Positions 32,901 through 43,977 are shown, counted from the first letter of the stretch. The stretch is 64,000 nucleotides of DNA from Okapia johnstoni (GCA_024291935.2 CM044318.1:85882001-85946000); one strand, 5' to 3'. Numbers and translations: made by a program. The notes: generated by a model from the letters alone, not told the origin.

Positions 32901-33307
32901 GGAGTTATTTCTCCACTGATCTCCACTAGCATATTGGGCACCTACCGACTTGGGGAGTTCATCTTTCAGTGTCCTATCTTTTTGCCTTTTCATACTGTTC
33001 ATGGGGTTCTCAAGGCAAGAATACTGAAGTGGTTTACCGTCCCCTTCTCCAGTGGACCACATTCTGTCAGACCTCTCCACCATGACCCGTCCATCTTGGG
33101 TGGCCCCACACGGCATGGCTTAGTTTCATTGAGTTAGACAAGGCTGTGGTCTATGTGATCAGATTGGCTAGTTTTCTGTGATTATAGTTTCAGTGTGTCT
33201 GCCCTCTGATGCCCTCTTGCAATACCTACCGTCTTACTTGGGTTTTTCTTAACTTGGACGAGGGGTATCTCCTCACGGCTGCCCCTCCTGACCTTGAAGC
33301 CCAGTTA
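29988..33307 (-). mobile_element. Nearly full-length BovB LINE, frame-broken
   Basis: On the minus strand this runs from the BovB 5' region (right end) to its 3' tail TGAACTGAACTGA (left end), about 3.3 kb, close to the usual full length. Conceptual pieces in order are: an N-terminal leader (33116-32745); the endonuclease with KLRWTRVGEFNSDDHYIYY and GIQVYAPTSNAEEAE (32743-32441); a middle part (32180-31923, 31868-31269); the RT with intact NNLRYADDTTLMAE (31362-30691); and the C-terminal part (30579-29998). At least three frameshifts and two stops separate them, so no protein can be made. RTE elements replicate by target-primed reverse transcription. Confidence 0.96.
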
Positions 33308-33490
33308 ACTGGAGCCCAGTTACTGCATCCCCAGGCCGCAACAACTGAAGGCCGCGCACCCTAGAGCTGGTGCTTGACCACAGGAGAAGCCCCTGTGGTG
33401 AGACGGCCGTGCACCCCAGCTAGGGAGCAGCCCCCGTTCTCTGCAACTTGAGAAAGCCCTGGTGCATCAAGGAAGACACAGCACAGCCAT
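33308..33490 (+). mobile_element. CHR-type SINE, right half
   Basis: GGCCGCAACAACTGAAGGCC, GAGCTGGTGCTTGACC, AGGAGAAGCC and GAAGACACAGCACAGCC are the CHR body and tail that should follow 29987 once the BovB is removed. ACTCAGAGCC (29978-29987) and ACTGGAGCCC (33308-33317) may be the BovB target-site duplication. Confidence 0.75.
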
Positions 33491-34980
33491 AGATACACAC
33501 AGACATCTTCACAAGACAAAAATAAGAGCACTTACAGACAGTGAACTTGTCAGGCAGAAGCAGAGACAGACAGTGCACCGGGCCCACCCCGGCGAGGGCG
33601 TCCGGGTTCACGGGTGCCCAGCTCCTTGCTGAGGCTGCAGGGTGGGCCCCAGGGCTGGACACACACGTGGGCCTTTTGGAAGTTTTTGGCTCCAGAATTG
33701 CTCCCGGGCCCCCATCCAAGGGAAGGTCTCTCCAGCTCCCATCTCCCCTCCTACGTCCTTCCTTAGGCCCAGGGACCCACAGGCCTGAGGAAGAGATGGG
33801 ACTCAGGGGGGCAGGTGGGAGGCACTTCAGTGCAGTGACAGTCAAGTTTTCGTTCTCTTCTTGAGTTGCACCTGGGGCCGTCTGGATGGCCTGACCAAAC
33901 CTCAGAAACTCTGGGCTTCCAAGGCCCCTCCATCTGGGGGACGGCTTCAGTTCAGACCACCGTGTGAAGAAGGAGCCTGGGCACCCTGGGGTGACCAGAC
34001 AGGGCCACCTCCTGTGCAGGGCCTCGGGACCAGCCCATGGAGGCCTCCAACCTCGGGTCACTGACCAGCCAGCGGGTGGAAAACAGCAGTGAGAACCGCA
34101 GCCGGAGCTCACCGCCACACACTGGCCGGGAGCGGGCCCAGCCGCCTGCTCCACTGCCCCTGCGAGGGCGAGACTGTCCTCAATGCGGAGACAAGACAGC
34201 GTGTGAGCCAGTGCACGCTGGGGACATGCCGGGGACACGCCGAGTGCACACAGGAGCCAGAGCCGGCCTCAGCCCGCCCTGCCCTGCTCCTCTGGAAAGC
34301 TGATGCTTATCAAAACAAGAGGTTCCTGCAAAGGCTTACATTTTATACCCAGGTTCCTGTGTTCCAACGATGCAGTGAGACCTTGGATATGAGTGAAAAC
34401 ATCGCTTCAAAGGGAAGAATTGTAAGGAAACCTTTTCCATTTCCCTGTCAAGTGTGTTAACCGCAGCTGCTGGGTTCGGGCCGCAGACCTGAGGGGCAGG
34501 GGGCTGGGGCGGGGAGGCTGCTGGGCCTGGGGTGCCTCCTGCCTTTCCTCCTCTGCAGACCCTGCCCCTGTCCTGTCCCTTCACCTCCTGGCCTGCAGGA
34601 GTCCCTCTCCCCTCCATCGGTGCCATTGTCCCCACGCTGGGATCTACTGTCTCTCATGCTTGTTACAACCATAGTGGCTCAGAGACCAAAAGCACAGGAG
34701 GTTGCAACCCTAATGGATCGGAGGCCCAGAGGGTGGACGTGGGCCTGGAGCCGGGCGCTGGGTCCCCGGATGGTGTCACGTGGGTTGGGAGAGCTCGGCC
34801 TCTTGGTTAGGAGGGGGCACCTTGAAACCATCTGCCCTCCACCTCATCTTTTCTCCTTTTGAGGGGATTTCAAGATGGAACCATGGCTGGTGTCTTGCAG
34901 GATTCATCTGGGCCTTCCTGGGGCAGTTTAGAAATGATAGACCAGGAGCGAATTTAGGAACCAGACGGTTCTCGTAAAAC
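33491..34980. other. Unique sequence
   Basis: There is no recognised repeat after the SINE tail. An antisense open frame of 272 codons (33420-34238) crosses it but overlaps the SINE and shows no domain, so it is not called. Confidence 0.4.
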
Positions 34981-35230
34981 AAAATAATAGATTCCTCCCA
35001 AGTATGAGATATTGATTTAGCATCACCTAAGAAGTCATCCTAACACTCTGCGAAGAATATGTTTTCAGTTCTAAAATCATTCTAATGGATATGTCAATTT
35101 TAACTGATTTTTCCCCATTAGGTCTAAATCTTTCCTTCGGATTCTGCCATGCGGCTGTCATGAGCGCTGATAACGTGACAAATGGGGTTAGGATACACAT
35201 TTCCATTTTCTAAATGAGCCTTTCTGGTGA
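34980..35230. promoter_or_regulatory. Repeat-free AT-rich block, weak candidate regulatory element
   Basis: Text such as TTGATTTAGCATCACCTAAG and GCTGTCATGAGCGCTGATAA is not part of a repeat I know and differs from its GC-rich surroundings. Composition alone suggests possible constraint. Confidence 0.25.
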
Positions 35231-35574
35231 GGCTGCAGCTGGCCTGCCTCCTTCCAGGCAAATGAGCCTGAAGGCTTAGGTGGTGACCAGAACAGGGTGC
35301 CCAGTGTGGGCTGGGGCTCCGTCACGGGAGCCGAGACAGGGCGGGCCCGTCTTCCCACCCAGGGTCTGGGCCACGTGCTGGCCTTGCCAGCCAGCTCACG
35401 CCTAAGTGTCTGCTGACAACGCTGGTATTGTTATGATCACTCTCGTGCAGACGAGGACTCTGCAGCCCAGAGACAGAGCGGCTGTCCCAGGACGAGGCTG
35501 GCAGCTTCCCCACAGGGTGCTCGTCCCCTGCAGGTGCCCCTCTGGGCGTGTCTCCGTGATGAACCCCCCTTAAC

Positions 35575-35705
35575 CCTCCCAGCAAGGCGCTGTGGGTTGT
35601 CCAAGCTTTATAGATGAGGAAACCGAGGCGCAGAGGGCTCCAGACATCCATCTGAGGCCACACAGCTGGAAAGCGGGTCGCCGGCTCCAGCCTCCAGCGA
35701 TGAGA
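35575..35705 (-). mobile_element. MIR SINE fragment
   Basis: TTTATAGATGAGGAAACCGAGGCGCAGAGGG followed by GCCACACAGCTGGAAAGC is the antisense of the MIR core and 3' segment. MIRs are ancient tRNA-derived SINEs. Confidence 0.85.
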
Positions 35706-37360
35706 GGCGCAGACGGGACCCTTTCCAGGCAGAGGGCAGGTTACCGAGCCCTCCGGCCCTCTTCCCTGGGGGAAGCCAGGCAGGTCGGCCGGGCTGGGCG
35801 AGGCTGTCTGCCCACCGCCTTGCACGACCCCCGCTGAGGCCAGCGAGGGGAAGGTGGTGTCAGTCCCCACAGGTGACTGGGCCCTCAGCCGCCTTCGGTT
35901 TCCACGCTCTGCAGTCGGGCGTCGGGGGGCATTGGGGGGCGTGGGGCCGCGGGGCGGTGCTGGGGCTGTGCGCTCCCCCCGAGCAGACTCTGCAGCACGG
36001 CAGGGCAACCCCTCGAGCCCTTCCTCGAATGTGCCGCATGTAGCTTTGCTTCTTTATTGATTTTGCTGCCTCGCTTTGCCAGGTTTTCCCCAGGACTTTA
36101 CCATAATCATGTTTTCTAGTCAGGCTGATGATGTCTCCCTTAAGAGGTATTAATATTGGAATAAATTGTTCTTAAGGTGCATCTACTTATGAAATAAACC
36201 ATAACAAGCACACTGCAGTGTTCCACGGAGCACAGTGCACATCATGACACACAGAAGACTCTTGGCGTTCACGCTTTATTCTGACTTCCCCCAGTCCGTC
36301 TGCGAGGGGCAGGATGCCTTTCTAGGACAATCTCTGCCAGCCGGGAAAACCCACTGACGCTTTGTCTGAACGAGGTGGGGTGCTGGGCAGGAGCAGCCTG
36401 GGTGGTCGGTCGGGCCCTCGGGAGCCCTCTGCACAGGAAGAAGGTGCAGAGCATCTTTGGGATCTTCATCCCCCCGGCCCATTGGGGAGTTCACCGCATA
36501 AACCCCAAAACCCCTGCTTCAGGAGGACGTCCCTGCTGGGGAAGCTCTGCTCTTTAACGGTAGGTGTCAAATGCATCACCATATCTAAATATTCGTCATT
36601 AAGTGTTAAACTTCTGTCCTAAATAGCACTGTGAAATGCAAAGGAGAGCAGTTGTGTTCCTCAGGCTTTGCCACCACAGGAAACCCAGGTGCCTCCATGC
36701 TGAAGACCCCGGTGGCTCCTGCAGTGTGGGAAGGGCAGGGCGGGCCACTGGCCAGACATGAAGGGTCCACAGCTCTCTGCAGAGAGGACCTGCAGGCACC
36801 TGGGCCCCCACCGTCCTGGGCCATTGGGAGAGGCACCCCAGAAGGACAACAAGGCAAAGAGGACTCAGGGACTGGGTGGGTGGGGGGAGCCAGCACACAG
36901 GGCTAGTTAACTGGCGGGTTGGTTAGTTAGCTGACCCATCAGGTGCTCCCTGCTCCCTCTGCGCAGCATCGCTCACACCCGGGTGTCCCCCTGGAAATGA
37001 TGTCACCTGGCCATAGTGCATCTTAAGCGATGTTGCCTGCCGCCCTCACCCCCACCCCCACTCCCATGTCTACAGGACGTTCAGAAGCCGCTACTGCACT
37101 CGGGGCTTCTCCTCCCCTGTCCGGATGCTGCCCTCTGCCCCTCGGGGCTGCCTGCACATGGTACCTGCTCCATAAGCCTCCTGGACTACTCAAAGAACAA
37201 GTGGACGTCACACATGGCCTGCGAGAGAAGTCACGAGTGTGGGCCCCGCCCGGCCTTCAGCATTAAACATGAGTGCACTACTTGACACCTTTTCAACACT
37301 ACACACAACAGGAAATGCGTTTTATGCTGGGCCAATCCTCACATATTTATATTTCTGTGT
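35706..37360. other. Unique sequence
   Basis: No repeat or gene is recognised. There is a GC-rich patch around 35700-36010. An antisense frame of 228 codons over 35322-36008 includes the MIR and is not credible as a gene. Confidence 0.4.
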
Positions 37361-37561
37361 GTGCTATGCTTAGCCGCTCAGTCGTGTCCAACTCCTTGGG
37401 ACCCCAAGGACTATAGCCCACCAGGCTCCTATGTCCATGGGATTCTCCAGGCAAGAAGACTGGAGTGGGTTGCCATGCCCTCCTCCAGGGGATCTTCCCA
37501 ACTCACGGATCGAACCCAGGTCTCCTGCATTGCAGACAGATTGTTTACCATCTGAGCCACA
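37361..37561 (-). mobile_element. Bov-tA SINE
   Basis: The head-derived GTGGCTCAGATGGTAAAC (minus strand) is at the right end, and the A unit ends with GTTGGACACGACTGAGCGGC at the left. The first bases of the head are lost. Confidence 0.93.
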
Positions 37562-38165
37562 TACTCTCTATTCTAAGATGCACTTTTCACATTTTCGCAT
37601 CTCAGACATGCACTGTCTTACAATCAAAGGCACCGTCTCACAGTGAAATGCTGCCCGGCACCCTCCTCACTCAAGTTGTCCCTGTTTGTGGTACCACGTG
37701 GGGTGAATTTTCTTCTTAATAGTGATTCAGCATTGGGATGAAAGGATTTTGAGTAGGCAGAAAAGTACCCAAGTGGGGCAGCTGATTCGAATTCAGTACT
37801 GAACACAGAATTCAATATTAGCAAAGCAAATACTCATCATTGGGAAAGTGATGGGGAGGTCCTGTATTTCTTTTGCAAAACAACTACCCAGCACTTTCAG
37901 AACCTGAAGGAGAGAAGAGGCCCACAAGGAGATGAGGCTGGGTTGTGTTTGGTGACCAAGACACGTGCTGAAGGACTGACCATACCCCTCCCAGCAACGC
38001 AGCCCGAGGCAGGAGAAGTGGCCGAGGCCTCGGAGTTGATGAGGAGCTCAGAGCACCAAGAAGCTGTGGGGACTGACTCTGGGGCTTCAAACATCTGTCA
38101 TTAATGCCTTTCATCACGGTTTAGTCATGTGTTTTCTTTCTTAGTTGTTCACGAAATTATTGTAG
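37562..38165. other. Unique sequence
   Basis: No gene or repeat is recognised. Confidence 0.4.
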
Positions 38166-38310
38166 AGTGGGCCCTCCATATCCATGGGTTTGCGATCTGT
38201 AGATTGAATTAATTGCAAGTAGAACTCCGTTGTACATAGGGCTGTGAGCATCCTTGGATCAGGTACGTACAGAGGTCCTGGAACCCATCCCCAGAAGATA
38301 CCCGAGTTGT
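38166..38310 (+). mobile_element. Tigger/MER2-like DNA transposon fragment
   Basis: TGGGCCCTCCATATCCATGG followed by GTAGATTGAATTAATTGCA, and the right part GTACGTACAGAGGTCCTGG and CCAGAAGATACCCG, follow the ends of Tigger-family elements. The middle is deleted and no transposase remains. Confidence 0.75.
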
Positions 38311-38523
38311 ACATTCTATAACTTCTAGCACTTAGACTGATGAGCAAACCCAGTATCTTTAAAAAGATGCTTGACTGACCTCCCGGCCCACTGCCGGCTG
38401 CAAACCTCCTCTGCCGCACACAGGCACAGACCTGAAAATTCCAGCCAAGATAAGTCAATATAGAAAATATTACAAGGCGTGGGGTTAAAAACACCAAAAC
38501 ACAGCAGAGTAAAGTGTCCCCAG

Positions 38524-38620
38524 CGCAGAGTCCCGCCAACCCCTGGTCCAGGAGCTGGATCCCCACATGTTCACAGCTAAAAAGTCCCGTGTGCTCCAAC
38601 TAAGGTCCTGAATAAGCCTC
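38524..38620 (+). mobile_element. Possible CHR-type SINE fragment
   Basis: CCCCTGGTCCAGGAGCTGGA, CCCCACATGTTCACAGC and GTGCTCCAACTAAGGTCCTG resemble the CHR body. Both ends are missing, so this call is tentative. Confidence 0.4.
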
Positions 38621-38639
38621 AATAAAACTTAAGGAGAAC

Positions 38640-38910
38640 AAAAACAACAAGAGCCACAGGCACAGTTGAAAATTCCCCAGTAGCCACATGAAAAGTGTAA
38701 AAAGAAGCAGCTGAAATTATTTTTGATACCATATTTCATTTAACCCAACATATTAAAATATGTCACCTTAATATGCAAACATATGCAAAAATTCTCAATG
38801 AGCTATTTTACACCCTTTTCTTCATACTAAGTGTGTGAATCTGGTGTGTGGCTGACACTTACAGCCCATCTTCGTTCAGATAAGACACCTTTCAAGTGCC
38901 CTGTTGGAGG
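38640..38910 (+). mobile_element. hAT-type DNA transposon fossil
   Basis: GAAAATTCCCCAGTAGCCAC, GTAAAAAGAAGCAGCTGAAA, CATTTAACCCAACATATT, ATGAGCTATTTTACACCC and CATACTAAGTGTGTGAATCTG match a common mammalian non-autonomous hAT element in order. The family name is not asserted. Confidence 0.6.
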
Positions 38911-38924
38911 GCACAGCTCTGGAG

Positions 38925-39140
38925 CTGGGGTGAGCAACCCCATCAGGGAAAGGGCCGAGTGATACATGTTTTAGATTCTGCCAGTCGACGCTCTTTGGCA
39001 CAACTCCTCAACCCAGCCTCTGTTGTGTGAAAGCAGAAAGCAGACATGGAGAATACCTGAATGTCTTCAGCCGTACTCCGGTAACAGCGCGTTTACAAGA
39101 ACAGACTTGTCCCAAGGGCCAGAGTTTGCCGACCCCTGAT
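38925..39140 (+). mobile_element. Second hAT-type DNA transposon fossil
   Basis: AAAGGGCCGAGTGATACATG, TTTTAGATTCTGCCAG, CAACTCCTCAACCCAGCC and GAAAGCAGACATGGAGAATA lead to the terminal GTTTGCCGACCCCTG, characteristic of another mammalian hAT MITE. It directly follows the previous fossil. Confidence 0.65.
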
Positions 39141-39220
39141 GTGGGTTCCAGGCCTGAACCCATCATGTATCAGACTCTCCAGCTTGAGCCAACAAACCCT
39201 TGTTCACTGTTGGCCTAGTG

Positions 39221-39526
39221 AATGAAAGTGAAAGTCACTCAGTCGTGTCCGACTCTTTGCAACTGTATAGTCCACGGAATTTTCCAGGCCAGAATACTGG
39301 AGTGGGTAGCCTTTCCCTTCTCCAGGGGATCTTCCCAATCCAGGGATCAAACCCAGGTCTCCCACATTGCAGGCAGATTCTTTACCAGCTGAACCACAAG
39401 GGAAGCCCAAGAATACTGAAGTGGGTAGCCTGTCCCTTCTCCAGGGGATCTTCCCGACCCAGGGATCAAACCCAGGTCTCTAGCATTGCAGGTGGATTCT
39501 TTCCCAGCTGAGCTATCAGAGAAGCC
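39221..39526 (-). mobile_element. Dimeric Bov-tA SINE (two tRNA heads)
   Basis: Read on the minus strand there is a tRNA-like head (right end, 39526 down to about 39470), a short A-type piece, then after GGGCTTCCCTTGTGGTTCAG (39408 leftwards) a second complete head followed by a full A unit ending GTGACTTTCACTTTC. The same head-piece-head-unit order recurs at 59969-60283. Confidence 0.85.
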
Positions 39527-40087
39527 AGGTCATCAAAATTCCCGATGAAGATCTGCCATTTCGGGTTCCACCCACTGAGGCCCCGGGAGGCCCTCCTCTG
39601 GGGCAGTTTCCTCCCCTTTCTGCTCACCCCTCGGCCTGTTGGGGCCCCGCCCCCACCCCATCCACGTTCTTCCCCAGATCTCAGCATCACCTCTCCTCCC
39701 CCGCTCTCCCTGTCTCCCCTTCTCTTTCAGGAGGTCAACAGCTGGGTTCTGCTGCCTTTGAAGAGCGTGTGGGGATGTGAGGTTGACTTCATGAAGGGCA
39801 TCGTCTCTGGTGGTCCAGGAACCCCCAGCCCAGGAAGCAGGGAGGGCTGTGGCACTGGTCCAGGGCAAGCTGGCCAGTCAGGCGGGAATGGCCCTCTGAG
39901 GGCACGGGCTTTCCCAGTCTACAGAACAGCTCTCACTGCGTCCCCCGTCCCAGACTACCCGGGAGGACCTGCTGGACCCAGTACAGTGGCATCTCTCACG
40001 GTTCCCCGTGGGCCAGGCACGGGCTCCAGGCCAAGCACTCGCCCAGGCCTACACAGAAAGGATTTCCAAGTGATCAACATTAGCCTG
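39527..40087. other. Unique sequence
   Basis: No gene or repeat is recognised. An open frame of 299 codons (39545-40444) runs through it into the next SINE and is an artefact. Confidence 0.4.
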
Positions 40088-40300
40088 TGCTGTGCTGTGC
40101 TTAGTCGCTCAATCATGTCCAACTCTGACCACATGGACCATAACCTACCAGGCTCCTCTGTCCATAGGGATTCTCCAGGCAAGAATACGGGAGTGGATTG
40201 CCATGTCCTCCTCCAGGGGATCTTCCCCATCCAGGGAGTGAACCCAGGTCTCCCACATTGCAGGCAGATCCTTCACCAGCTGAGCCACCAGAGAAGCCCA
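40088..40300 (-). mobile_element. Bov-tA SINE with perfect target-site duplication
   Basis: The head is at the right end (GGGCTTCTCTGGTGGCTCAG on the minus strand) and the A unit at the left. The 12-bp duplication AACATTAGCCTG is perfect at 40076-40087 and 40301-40312, indicating a relatively recent insertion. Confidence 0.96.
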
Positions 40301-40312
40301 AACATTAGCCTG

Positions 40313-41139
40313 ATAGCTTCCAAATGCCATCCCGGAGCCAGGCGAGCCCTGAATGACAGTGGCGGGAAGCAGACCTTCCAGATTTACCTGCCAGTCCCTC
40401 ACCTTTCCACGGGCAAATCCTTGTCCTCAACTGCCCTCCGATGACGGGGTGGGGGTGGGTCATGGGGGACCTGGCCAATGAGTCTCTGCCCTGACGTTTT
40501 GGACTCAGAGCTCTGTAGACCCACTCGGGGGCTGTCGGCAGTCACGTGGGGAAGGCTGATGTGGAGCAAGGGTGAAGGAAGCCAAGTGCGGGGAGCAGAG
40601 AGGCGGCTGGAGGGGCCAGAGGCGCTGGCAGCCGTGGATGTCACATTCAGGCCTGGCTCGTTCTTGCTCTTCCAGGGCCAAGTGGCTCTTAGAGACGATT
40701 CCAGGTCCTTGCGATAAGCGCCTGGCTGCTTAGCCAGCTCCCATTTCGTTCCAACCGCTTGCAGACAAACAAGTCCTATTAAGTCCTGATAAATAAGTGC
40801 GATCTAACCTGAGTGGTGGAAGGCGCAGTAAATGTAGAGGCAAGAAAGGGCCAGGAACGGCTGGGGGGCCGCAGCCTGAGGAGCCTCCCTTCTGATCTGC
40901 AGGCCTGCTGTCCTGGGCTCGGTTTCGCCTCCCCTGCCCGGGGGAGAAAGCGCCTGCTCACTTTCTGTCCCTAGGGTAAGAAGCAAGAAAAGAAACACCT
41001 TCAGAAAACATGTGACTTCCTTAATATCACACGCGGCTTTGGGGGTATTTCAGGGGTGAACTGCGGAATGAGAAATAAAGTCCCCCCACAACGGGGCAAA
41101 GGGGGCTGCTCTTCACAACAAACTTCCTGCACAGGCTGA
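40313..41139. other. Unique sequence
   Basis: No gene or repeat is recognised. Confidence 0.4.
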
Positions 41140-41247
41140 ACAGTGTCTCCCCAAACCTCTCACGTCTACCCAGAACCTTGGAGGTGATGATGTTCAGACA
41201 TAAATCTCTGCAGGTGTAATTGGTTAAGGTGACATCATTCTGGATTG
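41140..41247 (+). mobile_element. MaLR-type LTR, left part
   Basis: TGAACAGTGTCTCCCCAAAC, ACCTTGGAGGTGATGATG and GCAGGTGTAATTGGTTAAGG follow the 5' half of MLT1-like LTRs. A Bov-A2 is inserted at 41248. The LTR continues at 41526. Confidence 0.75.
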
Positions 41248-41525
41248 GAGAAGGCAATGGCACCCCACTCCAGTACTCTTGCCTGGAGAATCCCATGGAC
41301 GGAGGAGCCTTGTAGGCTGCAGTCCACGGGGTTGCCATGAGTTGGACATGACTGAGCGACTTCACTTTCACTTTTCACTTTCATGCACTGGAGAAGGAAA
41401 TGGCACCCACTCCAGTGTTCTTGCCTGGAGAATCCCAGGGACGGGGGAGCCTGGTGGGCTGCCGTCTTTGGGGTCACACAGAGTCGGACACGACTGAAGT
41501 GACTTAGCAGCAGCAACAGCAGCAG
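41248..41525 (+). mobile_element. Bov-A2 SINE
   Basis: Two A units in tandem (GAGAAGGCAATGGCACCCCA at the start, GAGAAGGAAATGGCACCCAC at 41390), ending with GACTTAGCAGCAGCAACAGCAGCAG. This is the dimeric Bov-A2 with its CAG-type 3' microsatellite. The 12-bp duplication CATTCTGGATTG at 41236-41247 and 41526-41537 is perfect, so the insertion is young. Confidence 0.97.
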
Positions 41526-41780
41526 CATTCTGGATTGGGGGCCCCAAATCCAGTGACGTGTCTTTGTAAGGAGACAGGCACACACAGGGACAGAACACAC
41601 AGGGGAGATGGCCACGTGACGACAGAGGCAGCTGTGATCCGTGGAACCCCAGCAAACACCATGAACCAGGGATGGCAGGAAGGACCAGTGCAGCGTCCAG
41701 AGGGCCTTGGCCCTGACCACACCGGGACTTCTGCCCTCCAGACCGCGAGGGAACAGAGATTTTGTTGTTTTAAGGAAGGC
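41526..41780 (+). mobile_element. MaLR-type LTR, right part
   Basis: CCAAATCCAGTGACGTGTCT, GACAGGCACACACAGGGACA, AGATGGCCACGTGACGACAG, ACTTCTGCCCTCCAGACC and ATTTTGTTGTTTTAAG complete the LTR begun at 41140. Confidence 0.75.
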
Positions 41781-42129
41781 TTCTTCCTCTGGATTCCCTT
41801 TGCTTTGTGCAGAGGCCACTTCAATGACTGCCTCAGAGGATGTCAGTGCCCAAATCTACATCTGCATCCCTAGCCCACTGAGCGCCTGGCGGTGACCCTG
41901 GCCCCCGCCACCTCCACGCCTGGCTAGAGAGGCATCTCCTGAGTGGGTGGCCAAGTCCGCTCATGGGTGGAGCAAACCTCGGATACACTTAAGGAAACAG
42001 CAGGTGGGGCTTCGCTGGCAAAGCCAGGATCTGAATTGTTCCTGGTGATCATGTGCTTGACATATGTTAGCCATGCTGCAGAATCTTGTTGCTTGGGTGG
42101 ATTCATCTCTCCTGCTCTGATTCCCATTT
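41781..42129. other. Unique sequence
   Basis: No gene or repeat is recognised. Confidence 0.4.
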
Positions 42130-42229
42130 GGTGGGTCAGGTGATGGAGGCCTGGCAAGTCCATGGTGACCCTGGCATCCCTGCCAGGAGCTGGGACTTTC
42201 AAGGGGTGACTGAGGTTACAGGAGGTCAT

Positions 42230-42480
42230 CCACCAGGACAGGCATCCTTATGCGAAGAGACAAGGGCACACAGAGAAGAGACATGTGAGGACACACGCGT
42301 GAGGACACGGAGAGAAGGCGATGTCCACAGGCGGGGAGCGAGGCCTCAGGGGACCCAGCCCTGCAGACACCTTGACCTTGACCTTCCAGCCGCGTGGACT
42401 GTGAAAAGACCCATTTCATTCTGTTTAAGCTCCCAGCCTGTGGACTTTGTTACAGCTGCCCTAGCAGACAAATACCCAAG
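42230..42480 (+). mobile_element. MaLR-type LTR fragment
   Basis: CAGAGAAGAGACATGTGAGG, GGAGAGAAGGCGATGTCC, CTTCCAGCCGCGTGGACTGT, GCCTGTGGACTTTGTTACAG and CTGCCCTAGCAGACAAATAC give the MLT1-like 3' half including its terminus. It may extend left to about 42130. Confidence 0.75.
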
Positions 42481-43848
42481 CCTCCCTGATCTTACTTGTC
42501 CTTAAAATCCAGTTTTTAAAATTGATTTGTTGATTTTCTGCCATTTTCCAAGATAGATCTGTGTTTCAAACTCTATGTCGACGTGTCGAGGGACGCCGTG
42601 GACTTTTTGGAAGCCCCCCGCCCTGGTGTGAGAGCGGGGCTTTCTCTCTCCAGCACGTGGCTCAGGTCAGGCTGTGCACGGTGGTCTCACGGGCGGACAG
42701 TATCGTTCGCAGCCCTGATGGTGGGTCACCGGGAAGAAGATGTCATGACACCACGTGGACAGGTCACGGGTGTCGTGTCCAGGGCATTGGCAGTGTTCCT
42801 CGGGCTTCACACTGCTTTCCTGGTTTACAGCAGAGGGTTCCGACCTCTGAGTGCTTCGAGTCCTTTGCCCACAAAATCTAGGAGGCACCCCCACGCCCTT
42901 GCAGAGAATTCTCTGTCAGGCAATTTCAAGGGATGTTCATGGGGGAGATTTTTCCTCTCTCTTTGGAAACGCACTTGGAAAGGGCTGTGTGGATGAGGCT
43001 GGGGACTCCAAATGCTCCCAATTACTGGAACATTTCCTTAATTTGAAATATTTTCCCCTCAAGCTCCCAAGGATTTGTGCAAATGTTCCCAGCATTCAGA
43101 TTTGGATGGTGGTGGGAGGCGGACCAGGTAATTCAGCCTTCTATTAAGGTATAAAGACCTCCCTGCACACACTGAGATACAGAAACGGAGCAGGTTACCG
43201 GCAGTCAGCAGCTGAAACATTGCCTTGTGGGCCTCAAAGAGAAATAGGCCCGTTAATACCACGGATGCACGGAGGGGACCCCACTGAGCCAGGACCGCGT
43301 GCTGGGGTCCCCTGCGCTTACCTCCTCCTCCAGCGATGTTCCTGGGCAGGGGAGGGCTTGCCTGCGGACTTGCCCACACCTGACACTCACTGGCCATAAA
43401 GGAGACCCAGTGAAGCCCAAGACCACCGAGTGTGAACAAGTGCCCGTGGCAAGGACTCCAGGCCCAAGATGCCCCAGAGACCACCGCTGTCGGCCAGCAG
43501 GAGGCAGGTTCCTGTGTGACATTGGCCAAGCACACAGAACAGCCGGGCATGGTGACTCCCAGCATTCTGACTGCTCACAGGACTAACGAGCCCTGAGTGA
43601 GGGGAGAGCCGCATGCCCTCACCGCCAGTTCCTCCGTATCATCCATGCTCATGCCCTCAGAGTTGTGAGATGAACGCGGGATGGTGGCGTAGGGGGCTGC
43701 AGGGCGAGGGAGAAAGGGGAAGTTTATTTGTGGGAACAAAGTTTTCCTTTTGCAAGATGAGCAGTTTTGGAGACTGACTGCACAGTCATGTGAATATACT
43801 CAGACCTGGTAAATTACACAGAAGATACTGAACTTGTATGTTAAATGT
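42481..43848. other. Unique sequence
   Basis: No repeat or gene is recognised. A less GC-rich block at 42910-43120 stands out and is listed separately. Confidence 0.4.
42910..43120. promoter_or_regulatory. Candidate conserved non-coding element
   Basis: Repeat-free text with CAATTTCAAGGGATGTTC, CAATTACTGGAACATTTCC and TTAATTTGAAATATTTTCCCC contains homeodomain- and TEAD-like words. The call is based on absence of repeats and motif content only. Confidence 0.3.
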
Positions 43849-43977
43849 GCATGTGGGCTCAGTCGCTCAGTCATGTCCGACTCTTTGTGACCCCATGGAC
43901 TGTAGCCCACCAGGCTTCTCTATCCATGGGATTCTTCAGGCAAGAATATTGGAGTGGGCTGCCATGCCCTTCTCCAG
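43849..43977 (-). mobile_element. Bov-type SINE, A unit only
   Basis: An A unit without a tRNA head, flanked by ATGTTAAATGT (43838-43848) and ATGTTAAGTGT (43979-43989) as target-site duplication. The perfect flanks mean it inserted in this truncated form. Confidence 0.9.

Noticed and set aside
33420..34238. Antisense open frame of 272 codons
   Set aside because: It overlaps the CHR SINE tail, has no recognisable domain or conserved motif, and its length is not exceptional for GC-rich DNA.
35322..36008. Antisense open frame of 228 codons
   Set aside because: It includes an ancient MIR SINE and is compositional.
39545..40444. Plus-strand open frame of 299 codons
   Set aside because: It runs straight through a Bov-tA SINE antisense strand and has no domain.
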